In this document: in pieces, positions 1-7,640 of the stretch
Layout: each line of letters opens with the position of its first letter
How positions within the stretch are numbered: position 1 is the first letter of the stretch
Assembly: GCA_027043685.1 (NCBI GenBank)
Contig: JALUFI010000121.1
Coordinates: forward strand, 1-13,228
Direction of reading: 5' to 3'
DNA: 13,228 bases
Source: Pyrodictiaceae archaeon
GTDB lineage: Archaea; Thermoproteota; Thermoprotei_A; Sulfolobales; Pyrodictiaceae
Translations under genes and position numbers: made by a program
The notes under the pieces: model-generated
What the model was told of the DNA's origin: nothing
The model's input: the letters and a program-made list of their open reading frames with translations, nothing else
Databases searched by the model: none

Positions 1-1063
1 TCAGCGCTGCGTCCCCGGCGGCTAGCTGCTCGGGTACACGGTAGCCCTCGAGAACAGCGACGCGGGCGGGCGCAGCGCCCCCGCCGGCGGCAGCGGCTGC
101 ATGGGCGACGCCGAGGTAGAAGACGTCGGGGTCGCGGCCCCCCTCTAGGAGCGAGGAGAGCGCGGCCCCCGGCTCCGCGGAGACGCGCAGCGAGCCTCCA
201 TGGGCCTCAGCGTTGAATCCGAGGCTGCGTGCAAGCCCGGCGGCAGCCTCAGCTGCGTCTCCTTCAAGCCCCTTCAGCTCGGCCTCACCGCCTAGCCAGA
301 GCATGGGGAGCACGGCGAGGAGCGCCTGCGCAGCCCCGCCCCTCGGCCGCCCGACTTGCTCCCAGCGCGGCTCCAGCCCCCTGCCCGGGGCGAGGACCAC
401 GCGGGAGCCCCGGAGAACCTCCCCAGGCGCGAGCCCGGCCAGCGAGAGAGCCTCCTCAAGCCAGGCCTCTCCGAGAAGTCTCGGCGCATGAATGGTGACT
501 GCGAGGCCGGTGCCCGAGTACGCGGCTGCAACCACCAGGCCAGCCACCAGCGGGAGCCAGCCACTGTAGAGCCTGCCCGTGGCCATCCTCCTGGGAGGAG
601 CCCCCTCGACCACCACGCGGTCGCCCTGCTCCCCCGGCCACGCCCTCGCGCCAAGCAGCGACGCGGCCTCGACAAGGCCGCGGAGCAGCGGCGAGCCCCT
701 CAGCAAGCTGCTGCGGAGGTGCAGCTGAGCCCCAGGCCGGAGAGAGACGGCAGCCAGAGGCGCTAGCAGCGCGAAGGGCAGGAGCCCGCACTCCGAGACA
801 ACGAGGCCCCTACCCCGCTGCTCCCCACCAGGCCCAACCACGAGCCGGGTAGAGGAGACCCACTCAGCCCGGAACCCTAGGAGGCGAAGCCCATGCAGAA
901 GGACGCGTAGACACCCACTACCAGACACACCATGCCCAACCTCAAGCTCGCCGCCACCAGCGGCAGCAGCCACCACGACCCGCGCCATGAGCCTCCAGAG
1001 AGGCTCAGCAGCCTCAACAACCCCGCCGCAGCGGCCACCCCCACGCCTCAGCTCCACCGCCAA
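1..1063 (-). CDS. Degenerate EPSP synthase (AroA)-fold protein, 3' end beyond window
   Basis: This minus-strand frame is open from position 1360 to the left edge, and 354 codons are visible from the chosen TTG at 1063, so the C-terminus is missing. The protein follows the two-domain plan of 3-phosphoshikimate 1-carboxyvinyltransferase, about 420 residues. The N-terminal G-V-x-x-A-x-x-P region is followed by an arginine (R28) and an AAAAGG helix. A SECG segment at 90-93 stands where GNSGT is expected, and GSP at 123-125 where RRP is expected. A GGAAQ segment near 242 replaces the D-x-S-S-A motif, and DPD at 311-313 matches the archaeal D-x-PD motif. The active-site lysine-serine pair, the arginine after GNSGT, the glutamine of SSQ, the aspartate of DxSSA and the KESDR motif all appear replaced, so EPSP synthesis is unlikely. 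The TTG at 1063 was chosen because GGTGGATGGGGTGG lies just upstream and the N-terminus then matches the family; GTG 1138, GTG 1057 and ATG 988 are alternatives. Fold and family are inferred by eye. Confidence 0.55.
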   Translation of the reverse strand, partial: MAVELRRGGGRCGGVVEAAEPLWRLMARVVVAAAAGGGELEVGHGVSGSGCLRVLLHGLRLLGFRAEWVSSTRLVVGPGGEQRGRGLVVSECGLLPFALLAPLAAVSLRPGAQLHLRSSLLRGSPLLRGLVEAASLLGARAWPGEQGDRVVVEGAPPRRMATGRLYSGWLPLVAGLVVAAAYSGTGLAVTIHAPRLLGEAWLEEALSLAGLAPGEVLRGSRVVLAPGRGLEPRWEQVGRPRGGAAQALLAVLPMLWLGGEAELKGLEGDAAEAAAGLARSLGFNAEAHGGSLRVSAEPGAALSSLLEGGRDPDVFYLGVAHAAAAAGGGAAPARVAVLEGYRVPEQLAAGDAAL

Positions 1064-1324
1064 GCCACCCCATCCACCCGGGACGAGGCAATGGAGCCCC
1101 TCGGGGTCAGGGCGCGAAACCCTCAGCAGCCCCGCCACAGAGGAGCGGGTAAGAGGGCAACCGCAAGGACCCAGGTCATCACCCCCGAGGGGCCAATTTG
1201 AAAACAGGCAGCGGCACGCGGCCCCCCTTATCCCCGTCCCGGAAAATAGGGGATGCAGCGCTCCCCCCGGGAGCCCTCGGGGGGATGAGGCCTGGGGGCT
1301 CCGGGAGCCCCTCGCACGGGGGCA
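1064..1324. promoter_or_regulatory. Divergent promoter region between AroA-like gene and FkbM gene
   Basis: This gap contains the only AT-rich strings in a GC-rich stretch. GGAAAATAGG at 1241-1250 could be the TATA element of the rightward methyltransferase, giving a leader of about 50 bases. On the minus strand, the TTTTCAAATT string at about 1196-1205 could serve the leftward gene. GGCTCC-G-GGAGCC at 1297-1309 is a short perfect dyad just before the rightward start, and gggagccc occurs twice nearby. These are pattern calls only; there is no direct evidence of transcription. Confidence 0.3.
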
Positions 1325-2134
1325 GTGAAGAGTAGTCCCATCACCGACCCCCTCGAGTGGCTACTCAGCCACAGCAGCGGCTGTCTACCCGACGAGACAA
1401 TGGACGCCCTCCTATTGGCTTTGGCTAGCGGTGAGCGCCGCGACCTTCTCGTAAGGCTCCCCAAGGGCTTACACGTCCTCGTCCCGGGCGAGGCCGCTGA
1501 CTGGGCATGGGCCAACATGCTCCACGTGTTCTGCCTCGACGACTACGGCCTAACCGAGCTACTAAAAGAGCATGGCGTGCCCCGCAGCGTCCTCGACGCT
1601 GGCGCCTTCATAGGGCTCTTCAGCCTCCGCCTCTTAGCCGAGGGTACCCGTGAGGCGCTGCTCCTGGAGCCTGCTCCCCGGCAGGCGGCGCTGGCCGAGG
1701 AGAGCCTAGCACTCAACGGGTACAGTGGCCGCGCCGTGGTTAGGCGAGTGGCGCTCTGGAGCAGAGCCGGCAGGGTGAGGCTCTGCCTAAGCAGCAACCT
1801 TGTCAACACGAGCCTCGAGCCAGGCTATGCGAGGAGCTACGGCGCAGACTGCGTGGGGAGCGTGGAGGCCGAGGCAGTGACCCTAAGCATGCTCCTCAAG
1901 GAGAGGAAGTATGACCTAGTGAAGCTGGACATAGAGGGAGCCGAGGCAGAGGTTCTCCGGGAGGCCGCCGAGAGCGGGCTCCTCTCCCCGGAGCGAGCCG
2001 GAGTCCTCGTCGTTGAGGCGCACGGCGAGCATAGGCTCCGCGGGGTCGTTGACGCGCTGCGTATCGGTGGGTACCGTGTCCGGTGGCGGAGGCTAGGCGA
2101 CACGCTTGACCAGTACATTGTGTGGGCCAGCTAG
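1325..2134 (+). CDS. FkbM-family SAM-dependent methyltransferase
   Basis: This is a 269-residue protein with a Rossmann methyltransferase core. The SAM-binding motif I, VLDAGAFIGLFS, is at about 89-100 with an acidic residue (E115) at the end of the second strand. KLDIEGAE at 200-207 is the hallmark post-motif of the FkbM family. Members usually methylate hydroxyls on sugars or secondary metabolites; the substrate cannot be told here. The first 75 residues are a helical lid region. The start is GTG, the first in-frame start after the stop at 1199-1201, and only a weak G-rich ribosome-binding site precedes it. The gene stands alone between a divergent gene and a convergent ABC operon, and its stop overlaps the permease stop in the palindrome ctag. 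It is probably cytoplasmic. Confidence 0.85.
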   Translation: MKSSPITDPLEWLLSHSSGCLPDETMDALLLALASGERRDLLVRLPKGLHVLVPGEAADWAWANMLHVFCLDDYGLTELLKEHGVPRSVLDAGAFIGLFSLRLLAEGTREALLLEPAPRQAALAEESLALNGYSGRAVVRRVALWSRAGRVRLCLSSNLVNTSLEPGYARSYGADCVGSVEAEAVTLSMLLKERKYDLVKLDIEGAEAEVLREAAESGLLSPERAGVLVVEAHGEHRLRGVVDALRIGGYRVRWRRLGDTLDQYIVWAS

Positions 2135-3345
2135 CTCCTCTTGACTAGGCGGTCGGGCCGGTAAGCCTTCACAGCGGCAGCCAGTGCCGCCACGGAGAGC
2201 ACTGCGAGCACTAGCGTATGGAGCAGTGCTGCGGCGACGTCGCCTAGCGCATAGCTCTCTATCGCGAGCGCGGTGTGCGTGTACGGCACGAGGTAAAGCA
2301 GCGCCTTTATGCCGGCGGGCAGCGACTTTATGTCTATGAATAGCACCGAGAAGAATATCATCATAGCCAGCCCCGTTATTGTCGAAGTTATGAGCGTGGC
2401 GGCTCTCTGCCCCGGCACAAGCAGCGTGGCGAGTATCGTAAGCGACGCGGTCACAACAATCGCCAGCATGGTCTCCACCACGTGGACTGCTATGAGGCCC
2501 GCGTCGGCCCCCTGGAACCCCGTGGCGAAGCCATAGGCGAGGGCAGCGACCGCGTCAACACCTCCTGCGACGAGGGCCGCGACGGTGCCCCCAATGGCCT
2601 TGCCAGCCACGAACTCCCAGCCACGGAGAGGAGTCACGGCTAGCAGTTCCCCGGTGCCGCTCTCCCTCTCCCTGCTAATCGAGTCAGCCACAGCGATAGC
2701 TGCAGGGTTTAGCACAAAGAAGACTGCGAATGCGAGGAACCTGGCCGCCCTCGCCCTGGCAGCCTCAATGGGTGAGGCCTGGGCACCGCTGGGGGTAACC
2801 TCCTCCGACACTAGGCGGAGCGGTGACAACACAACACCCGGGTCAACGTGAACCCCGGCCAGCTTGGCGAGTCTCTCTACGCGCTCCCTCGCGAGGCTCT
2901 GGGAGAACCTCTGCAGCGCGGCGCTGACATAGGCCTCCGCTGTATCGGCCGCAGGGCTACCTATAACCTTGTACAGTTTGATGATGACAGGCTTCCCGAG
3001 ACTACTGGCGTTGACGCTGAACCCCGGCGGCACAGCAACGGCGAGCACCGCTCCCTCCGGCGCCCTGCAACCGGACGCGTTCACAACAACCACGCGGAGC
3101 CCAGGCGCACCCTCCAAGGCATCCGTGATAAGCCCGGCCAGCTTCTCAGCGGCTTCACCGTGGTCACACAGGACGACAGCTACCACTGCAGCTTGCTGCC
3201 TCTGCAACCCAGTAACGAGTACCCCGAGGAGCGGGAAGAGGAAGGCCGAGACAACCATGAGCGCGAGGCTCCTACGGTCCCGGAGCAGCTCTAACGCATC
3301 CTTCCAGGCAAGCGCAGCCACGCGGTCCAAGGCCCTCTCAGCCAC
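2131..3345 (-). CDS. ABC-2 type transporter permease (NatB-like)
   Basis: This 404-residue membrane protein has the ABC-2 export permease plan. One hydrophobic segment near 27-47 follows a short basic N-terminus. A largely hydrophilic domain of about 150 residues (50-200), predicted outside the membrane, comes next. About six further membrane segments follow, near 202-222, 251-275, 286-310, 316-337, 345-365 and 370-394. The stretch RERESGTGELL with TPLRGWEF and GK (226-249) is the conserved cytoplasmic coupling motif of this family. It lies 9 bases after the ATPase stop and starts with GTG after a G-rich ribosome-binding site, so the two form one transporter. The family includes Na+ and drug exporters; the substrate cannot be assigned from sequence. 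Confidence 0.88.
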   Translation of the reverse strand: MAERALDRVAALAWKDALELLRDRRSLALMVVSAFLFPLLGVLVTGLQRQQAAVVAVVLCDHGEAAEKLAGLITDALEGAPGLRVVVVNASGCRAPEGAVLAVAVPPGFSVNASSLGKPVIIKLYKVIGSPAADTAEAYVSAALQRFSQSLARERVERLAKLAGVHVDPGVVLSPLRLVSEEVTPSGAQASPIEAARARAARFLAFAVFFVLNPAAIAVADSISRERESGTGELLAVTPLRGWEFVAGKAIGGTVAALVAGGVDAVAALAYGFATGFQGADAGLIAVHVVETMLAIVVTASLTILATLLVPGQRAATLITSTITGLAMMIFFSVLFIDIKSLPAGIKALLYLVPYTHTALAIESYALGDVAAALLHTLVLAVLSVAALAAAVKAYRPDRLVKRS

Positions 3346-3354
3346 CGCCCCCAG

Positions 3355-4086
3355 TCACCTATGCCCTGCAACAGCCTTTACGAAGGCCTCCTCCAGGTCA
3401 CGCGCCCCGTACTTCTCGAGGAGGCTTCGCGGCGCCCCCTCGTCTACAACCCTACCCGATGCAATGAACACAACGCGGTCGGCAAGCCTCTCAACCTCAA
3501 GCATATTATGGCTGGTCATCAACACGGCGCGGCCCGAGTCAGCCGCATTCCTTATCAGGGAGCGTATCCTCACAGCCGCCTCCACGTCAAGGCCGCTGGT
3601 AGGTTCATCGAGGAGCAGCAGCGGCGTCTCAAGGGCCAGCGCGAAGCCGAGGAGAAGCCTCCTCTTCATACCCTTACTGTACTCCCCCGCCTTCCGGTGC
3701 AACGCCTTCCCGAGGCCCGTGAGCCCAGCAGCCCTCTCGGCGAGCTGGAGCGCCTCCCTCCGCGACCCCGTGTAGAGCCTGGAGTAGAAGACCAGGTGCT
3801 CCCAGCCAGTGAGCCGGGGATAGATAGCAGTCTCCTCCGGCACAAACGCGGCACGGCCCCGCGCACGGCCTGGCGGCTCGCCGCAGACAAGTATACGGCC
3901 ATCATCGACCGGGTAAATGCCGAGAATCATCCTCATAGTGGTGGTCTTCCCAGCGCCATTAGGCCCTATGAGCGCCACGAGTTCCCCGCGGGAAACCCTC
4001 AGCCATAGGGGCCCAACCACCGGGCCCCGCCGAAACCTCTTCACAGCGCCATCAACGAGGAGAACCGGGTCGTCGCAGCCTGCCAA
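3355..4086 (-). CDS. ABC transporter ATP-binding protein
   Basis: This is a complete 243-residue nucleotide-binding subunit. Walker A GPNGAGKT is at 41-48, a NatA-type Q-loop region with PEE replacing the glutamine lies near 83-85, and the signature YSKGMKRR is at 136-143. Walker B LLLLDE ends at 161, the D-loop SGLD is at 164-167, and the switch histidine is H193 in TSHNM. It should power the permease encoded 9 bases downstream. The start is TTG, 12 bases after the upstream hydrolase stop, with GGGTGG as a good ribosome-binding site. No nearer ATG fits before Walker A. The signature and the short C-terminal tail resemble the NatA/drug-export branch, not an importer, and no substrate-binding protein gene is nearby. 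Confidence 0.93.
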   Translation of the reverse strand: MAGCDDPVLLVDGAVKRFRRGPVVGPLWLRVSRGELVALIGPNGAGKTTTMRMILGIYPVDDGRILVCGEPPGRARGRAAFVPEETAIYPRLTGWEHLVFYSRLYTGSRREALQLAERAAGLTGLGKALHRKAGEYSKGMKRRLLLGFALALETPLLLLDEPTSGLDVEAAVRIRSLIRNAADSGRAVLMTSHNMLEVERLADRVVFIASGRVVDEGAPRSLLEKYGARDLEEAFVKAVAGHR

Positions 4087-4098
4087 GCAGTAGCCACC

Positions 4099-4776
4099 CT
4101 ACCCCCTCCCAGGCCACCGGAGAACAAGCAATACACGGTCACTAGGCAGCTCCTCTCTACTGAGCTCGACCTCGCTGCCGCCGTGTCGTACAACACGCCA
4201 ACGCTTGGCGAAACGCAGCAGCGCGTCAAGAGGCTCCAGGGGCAGCTGCATCCCCTCAACCCAGTAATGCATAGGCACCAATACCCTGGCGCCGAGGGCC
4301 TCAGCAGCCTCAAGCACGTGCCGCGGATGAACCGTGTACACGTCACCCGCGGGTGCCAAAACCACATCCGCACGCCCCAGCTCCCGGGCCTCCTCCTCCC
4401 CGAGAGGTTTCCCAAGGTCACTTAGATGGACAACAGCCAGGCCTCCAGCCTCGACGCGATAAGCCACAACGAAGCCCCGGAGTCTGCCCCCGAACTCGTC
4501 ATGCGGCAGCCTCACACCCTTAACCCTGAAAGGCCCCAGCGTGAACTCCCCGACGCGCTCCCTAACAACAACAGTGTCCTCGCCGGCAACAGCCTCGACT
4601 GCGTTATGGTCGTAGTGCTCATGCGTCACCAGTACATAGTCCGGCCTAGCCCTAGGGGGCTCAAAGCCAACCCCTAGGCTACCACCATCATGGGGGTCGA
4701 TGAGGAGGCTCTTCCCCTCGTAGACGAGCTCGAAGCATGCGTGCCCGTGCCACCGCAGCAACAGCTTCCCCGGCAT
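4099..4776 (-). CDS. Metallo-beta-lactamase-fold hydrolase (UPF0173/UlaG-like)
   Basis: This 225-residue protein is a typical small MBL-fold hydrolase. The N-terminus WHGHACFEL with LLIDP resembles the start of UPF0173 and L-ascorbate-6-phosphate lactonase relatives. The metal-binding motif THEHYDHN is at 51-58, the second histidine/aspartate motif HLSDLG at 117-122, PAGDVYTV near 142-149, and the last histidine in PMHY at 168-171. This set is consistent with a di-metal site. The physiological substrate is unknown. It is the first gene of a tight cluster, 12 bases ahead of the ABC ATPase, so the hydrolase may act on something the transporter handles; that link is only inferred. The ATG start has no strong ribosome-binding site, and a TATA-like element lies about 65 bases upstream. 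Confidence 0.85.
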   Translation of the reverse strand: MPGKLLLRWHGHACFELVYEGKSLLIDPHDGGSLGVGFEPPRARPDYVLVTHEHYDHNAVEAVAGEDTVVVRERVGEFTLGPFRVKGVRLPHDEFGGRLRGFVVAYRVEAGGLAVVHLSDLGKPLGEEEARELGRADVVLAPAGDVYTVHPRHVLEAAEALGARVLVPMHYWVEGMQLPLEPLDALLRFAKRWRVVRHGGSEVELSREELPSDRVLLVLRWPGRG

Positions 4777-4835
4777 GGCTCAGCGCCACGCAACCACTCA
4801 GCCACGGTACCCGACAATGCCCTCCAGGCCGAGGG

Positions 4836-4852
4836 GATTGCAAATAATCAAT
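4836..4852 (-). promoter_or_regulatory. Probable TATA element of hydrolase-ABC operon
   Basis: The minus strand reads TTGATTATTTGCAATCC, an isolated AT-rich island in a GC-rich gap of 178 bases. A start site about 25 bases downstream would leave a leader of roughly 40 bases before the ATG at 4776. No plus-strand gene follows, so the element most likely serves the leftward operon. Confidence 0.45.
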
Positions 4853-4899
4853 GCGCCCGGGAGAAGAAGAGGCGCCCACGCATAACTACGGGCCAGAAA

Positions 4900-4916
4900 C
4901 CCCGGGTTACTCGGGG
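4900..4916 (-). terminator. Small GC hairpin, possible terminator
   Basis: CCCCG and CGGGG form a perfect 5-bp stem with a 7-base loop. It lies about 40 bases downstream of the stop of the 193-residue gene and is followed on the minus strand by a short TTT. Archaeal terminators depend mainly on T runs, and this one is weak. Confidence 0.2.
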
Positions 4917-4954
4917 AAGGCTAGCCCCACGTGCTGAGACCCCTCTACAGGCTC

Positions 4955-5536
4955 CTAGGCGGGGCGGTACCCCGCTGCCTCTATAGCTGCCCTCACCTCT
5001 GCCTTGGCCTGGCTCCTGGGCAGGTTTGCGACTATGTAGCGGCAGAGTACCCTGCCGCCCCGCTGCACACACAGTATGTCGTCACTGGGGGCGTCGCGGA
5101 TCTTGGCGAGGTCTACCTTGAACTTCTTGTCTAGGACCTTAGCTATCTTATGCTCGTAGGTCTTCTGGCTCAGCGCGTTAGCGGCTATGTAGAGGTTGAG
5201 CCCTGCCTCGCTGTCCTCGAAGGAGACGAGGCCGCTGCGCCAGAGGAAGGCCAGATACGCCGCGGCAGCCTTGTAGTCGCCCACGAGGTCAGCATAGTCC
5301 CTGAAGGCTATTGCGCCGCCCCTCGCGTCTATGAGCCTCCAGAACAGGGCCTTCTCGAGCCTAGCAACCTTGCCCTCGTCGAGCCTTATAATCCTCTTCC
5401 TCGCCCTTATCCTGAGCTCGGTCCTCGGCAACGCGTGTACGCGGATAACAGCCGCCCCCTTCTCGAGAGCCTCCTTGACCTTCTCTGGACCAGCCTCAAC
5501 AATGTCCACAATGTCCATGACCGGCTTTTCGGCCAC
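4955..5536 (-). CDS. Hypothetical protein, 193 residues
   Basis: I do not recognise this protein. It is charged and soluble, with no signal peptide or membrane segment. Residues 1-50 look alpha/beta and carry a basic strand, RIRARKRIIRL, near 42-52. The middle (55-105) reads as a helical bundle with ALFWRLIDARGG and YKAAAAYLAFLWRSGLVSF, resembling a helix-turn-helix or winged-helix layout. The C-terminal part is mixed and lysine-rich, with two cysteines near 156-165 (LCVQRGGRVLCRY). Its amino-acid make-up and G/C third positions look like a real gene. The GTG start at 5536 was chosen because GATGAGG precedes it; ATG at 5518 is an alternative. It is divergent from the CLC gene and may share a promoter element. 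A nucleic-acid-binding role is only a guess. Confidence 0.7.
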   Translation of the reverse strand: MAEKPVMDIVDIVEAGPEKVKEALEKGAAVIRVHALPRTELRIRARKRIIRLDEGKVARLEKALFWRLIDARGGAIAFRDYADLVGDYKAAAAYLAFLWRSGLVSFEDSEAGLNLYIAANALSQKTYEHKIAKVLDKKFKVDLAKIRDAPSDDILCVQRGGRVLCRYIVANLPRSQAKAEVRAAIEAAGYRPA

Positions 5537-5573
5537 GCCTCATCCCCCAACGACGTGGCCCCCCGGGGAAACC

Positions 5574-5585
5574 CTACTTATTCAA
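5574..5585. promoter_or_regulatory. Shared AT-rich element between divergent genes
   Basis: CTACTTATTCAA is the only AT-rich string in the 92-base gap. It lies about 44 bases from the CLC start on the right and about 38 from the leftward GTG on the left. Either orientation could act as a TATA box, giving short leaders for both genes. Confidence 0.4.
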
Positions 5586-5628
5586 CCCTTACGCCCCGCA
5601 GCGCTTTCTGCTCACGGGGAGGGAGGAG

Positions 5629-7569
5629 GTGGAAGGCGATAGCAGTGCTCTGCAGCGGCTCCAGCAGCGCCTAGAGAGGGTAGCATATATCGTCAATGAG
5701 CGCCTGGGCTCCGTGGAGCGTTGGCTCATAATAGGTACCTTGACTGCTATAGTCGCCTCGCTAGCTATAGGCGTGTTCTATGTCCTTCTCCGTGTCACAA
5801 TAGCGGTCTCGGCCTACTTCCACGGCGTCCCGGACCCCCTGGAGTACCTCCACGTGTCCGACTACGCGGTACTCGAGGTAGAGCATAGGAACATTGTAGC
5901 GATGTTCTTCACGCTGTCATTGTTCTCGCTAATAGCGAGCATCATTGTGTACCGCTTCGCGCCCGAGGCCGCAGGCGGAGGCACAGACGCGGTCGTGGAG
6001 GCCTACCATCACCGCGCAGGCATGGTCCGCTCAAGGGTGGCACTCGTCAAGGCCGTCGCCTCAGCGCTGCTGCTGGGAGGCGGCGGTAGCGCGGGCCCCG
6101 AGGGCCCAGCTGTACAGATAGGCGGTGCCTCCGGCAGCTTCGTTGCCCGCATACTGAGGCTAAGCGTCGAGGAGAGGAAGATAGCGCTCGTGGCCGGCGT
6201 CGCTGCAGCCCTCTCCTTCATATTCCAGAGCCCAGTGGGCACGGCGCTGTTCGCTGTCGAGGTGCTCTACGAGGACGACATGGAGGTTGATGCGCTTATA
6301 CCCTCACTGCTCTCCTCGGTGATAGCCTACAGCCTCTCCCTCCACATACTGGGCCCCGGCCAGAAGCTTCCATCAATACACCTCGGCAACATACTCAAGA
6401 TATACGGGTTCGACGCTCTCGCATCATACATACTCCTCGGGCTCTTCGTGGCGCCCTTCTCGTACTTCTACGTATACTCCTTCACCAGGATAAAGGAGTG
6501 GTTCAGCAAGCTCGTGGAGGAGGGACGCCTGGAGCAGACATATGCCCCGGTGGCCGGTGCACTGCTCTCCGGGCTACTAGCGGTCCCGATGCCCCAGATA
6601 CTCGGCACGGGCGAGGAGCTGCTCTCCCACGCGCTACTAAACTTCCAGCACGGGGGCACCGTGCCCGGCGGAGAGCTGCCAGGCGGTCTCCTCTTCACAC
6701 TCTTCATGCTCACGGTAGCCAAGATAGTGGCCACGAGCCTGGTAGTCGGCAGCGGGGGCAGCGGCGGCCTCCTGGCCCCAGGGCTCTTCGCCGGAGCCAT
6801 GGCGGGGCAGCTCTTCGGCCTCCTAGTGGCGCCCCATCTAGGGCTCAACCCAGCTCTCTACGCCTACCTAGGCATGGCCGCGCTGTTCGGTGCAGCCTCA
6901 AAGGTGCCGATAGGCATGTCGTTTCTCGTCGCAGAGATAGGTGGCACCCCGGCGCTCATAGTGCCGGCACTGATAGCATCGTTCTCCGCGAACCTCACCC
7001 TTCGCGGTGTAACGATAGTGGAGTCGCAGCTGCCGCACCGCATACCCCCGCAGATCTTCACCGCGGAGTCCCTGCTCGCCCTTGTACGGGAGAGGAGGAT
7101 ATGCCTCCCAGTGGACGAGGCCATATCTACATCAATAGTGGTTGTCAACTGGAGCGAGCCCCTATCTTCAGCTGCCGAGAAGCTGATAAGATCTAGGCAG
7201 AGAATAGCTATAGTAGTAGACGATGAAGGTAGAGTGGTGGGCGTCCTGGACCCCGGGTACGCGGGGCTGGACCTCCGCTACGCCCTCCGCAGCGACGAGC
7301 CAGTAGCAAACGCAATAGTCACCACCGCCCCCATAGTCCGCAGCGGCGACTGCATAACAAAGGCGCTTGAACAGATGCTCATCTATGGCAGCGACTACGT
7401 GGTTGTGGTCGACGAGTATCGCAGACCAAAGGGCCTGGTGACGCTGGAGGCCATAGTCTCGCTGGTGACGCCATACATCGTCGAGTCACTACCAGTACGG
7501 GCCCGGGCGGCACGGCCGCGCACAGTGACGGGTCAAGCACCGGAAGGGAAGAGCGGCGAGCAAACCTAA
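5629..7569 (+). CDS. CLC-type chloride channel/transporter with tandem CBS domains
   Basis: This 646-residue integral membrane protein has the CLC fold over about 30-470 and two CBS domains over about 497-620. GPEGPAVQIGG at 156-166 is the selectivity motif, with E158 as the gating glutamate. GGLLAP at 379-384 matches the GxFxP motif, and the segment before the helical tail fits the end of the transporter core. In LFAVEVLYE (207-215), E211 aligns with E. coli ClC E202. V212 falls where the proton glutamate E203 would be, as in CLC channels, so proton-coupled exchange may be weak or absent. The paired CBS domains probably bind an adenine nucleotide and tune activity. The GTG start is directly preceded by a strong GGGAGGGAGGAG ribosome-binding site. 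It is a single-gene unit. Chloride is the usual ion, but fluoride or nitrate cannot be excluded. Confidence 0.92.
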   Translation: MEGDSSALQRLQQRLERVAYIVNERLGSVERWLIIGTLTAIVASLAIGVFYVLLRVTIAVSAYFHGVPDPLEYLHVSDYAVLEVEHRNIVAMFFTLSLFSLIASIIVYRFAPEAAGGGTDAVVEAYHHRAGMVRSRVALVKAVASALLLGGGGSAGPEGPAVQIGGASGSFVARILRLSVEERKIALVAGVAAALSFIFQSPVGTALFAVEVLYEDDMEVDALIPSLLSSVIAYSLSLHILGPGQKLPSIHLGNILKIYGFDALASYILLGLFVAPFSYFYVYSFTRIKEWFSKLVEEGRLEQTYAPVAGALLSGLLAVPMPQILGTGEELLSHALLNFQHGGTVPGGELPGGLLFTLFMLTVAKIVATSLVVGSGGSGGLLAPGLFAGAMAGQLFGLLVAPHLGLNPALYAYLGMAALFGAASKVPIGMSFLVAEIGGTPALIVPALIASFSANLTLRGVTIVESQLPHRIPPQIFTAESLLALVRERRICLPVDEAISTSIVVVNWSEPLSSAAEKLIRSRQRIAIVVDDEGRVVGVLDPGYAGLDLRYALRSDEPVANAIVTTAPIVRSGDCITKALEQMLIYGSDYVVVVDEYRRPKGLVTLEAIVSLVTPYIVESLPVRARAARPRTVTGQAPEGKSGEQT

Positions 7570-7640
7570 TTCACCCAGCCCCCGACTCCCTCCACGCCTA
7601 CGCGGCCCCCATGGGCTGTGACGTGGAATCCGGGAGCGGA

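Noticed and set aside
213..791. Several plus- and minus-strand open frames in the first 800 bases
   Set aside because: They are shadows of the long minus-strand AroA-like frame: biased to Pro/Arg/Ser/Ala with no recognisable motif.
1123..1182. C/D box small RNA candidate on the minus strand (GTGATGA at 1176-1182, CTGA at 1123-1126)
   Set aside because: The spacing to the D box is too long, no internal C'/D' boxes are present, and no terminal stem forms; GGGGTGATG is as likely to be a ribosome-binding-like string.
1253..1288. Twelve-codon upstream reading frame starting ATG before the FkbM gene
   Set aside because: Short, GC-rich and arising easily by chance; no sign of a leader-peptide role.
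4777..4815. Minus-strand string resembling a tRNA D-arm (GTGGCTGAGTGGTT)
   Set aside because: No acceptor stem, anticodon arm or T-arm can be paired around it, and the hydrolase start codon falls in the same stretch.
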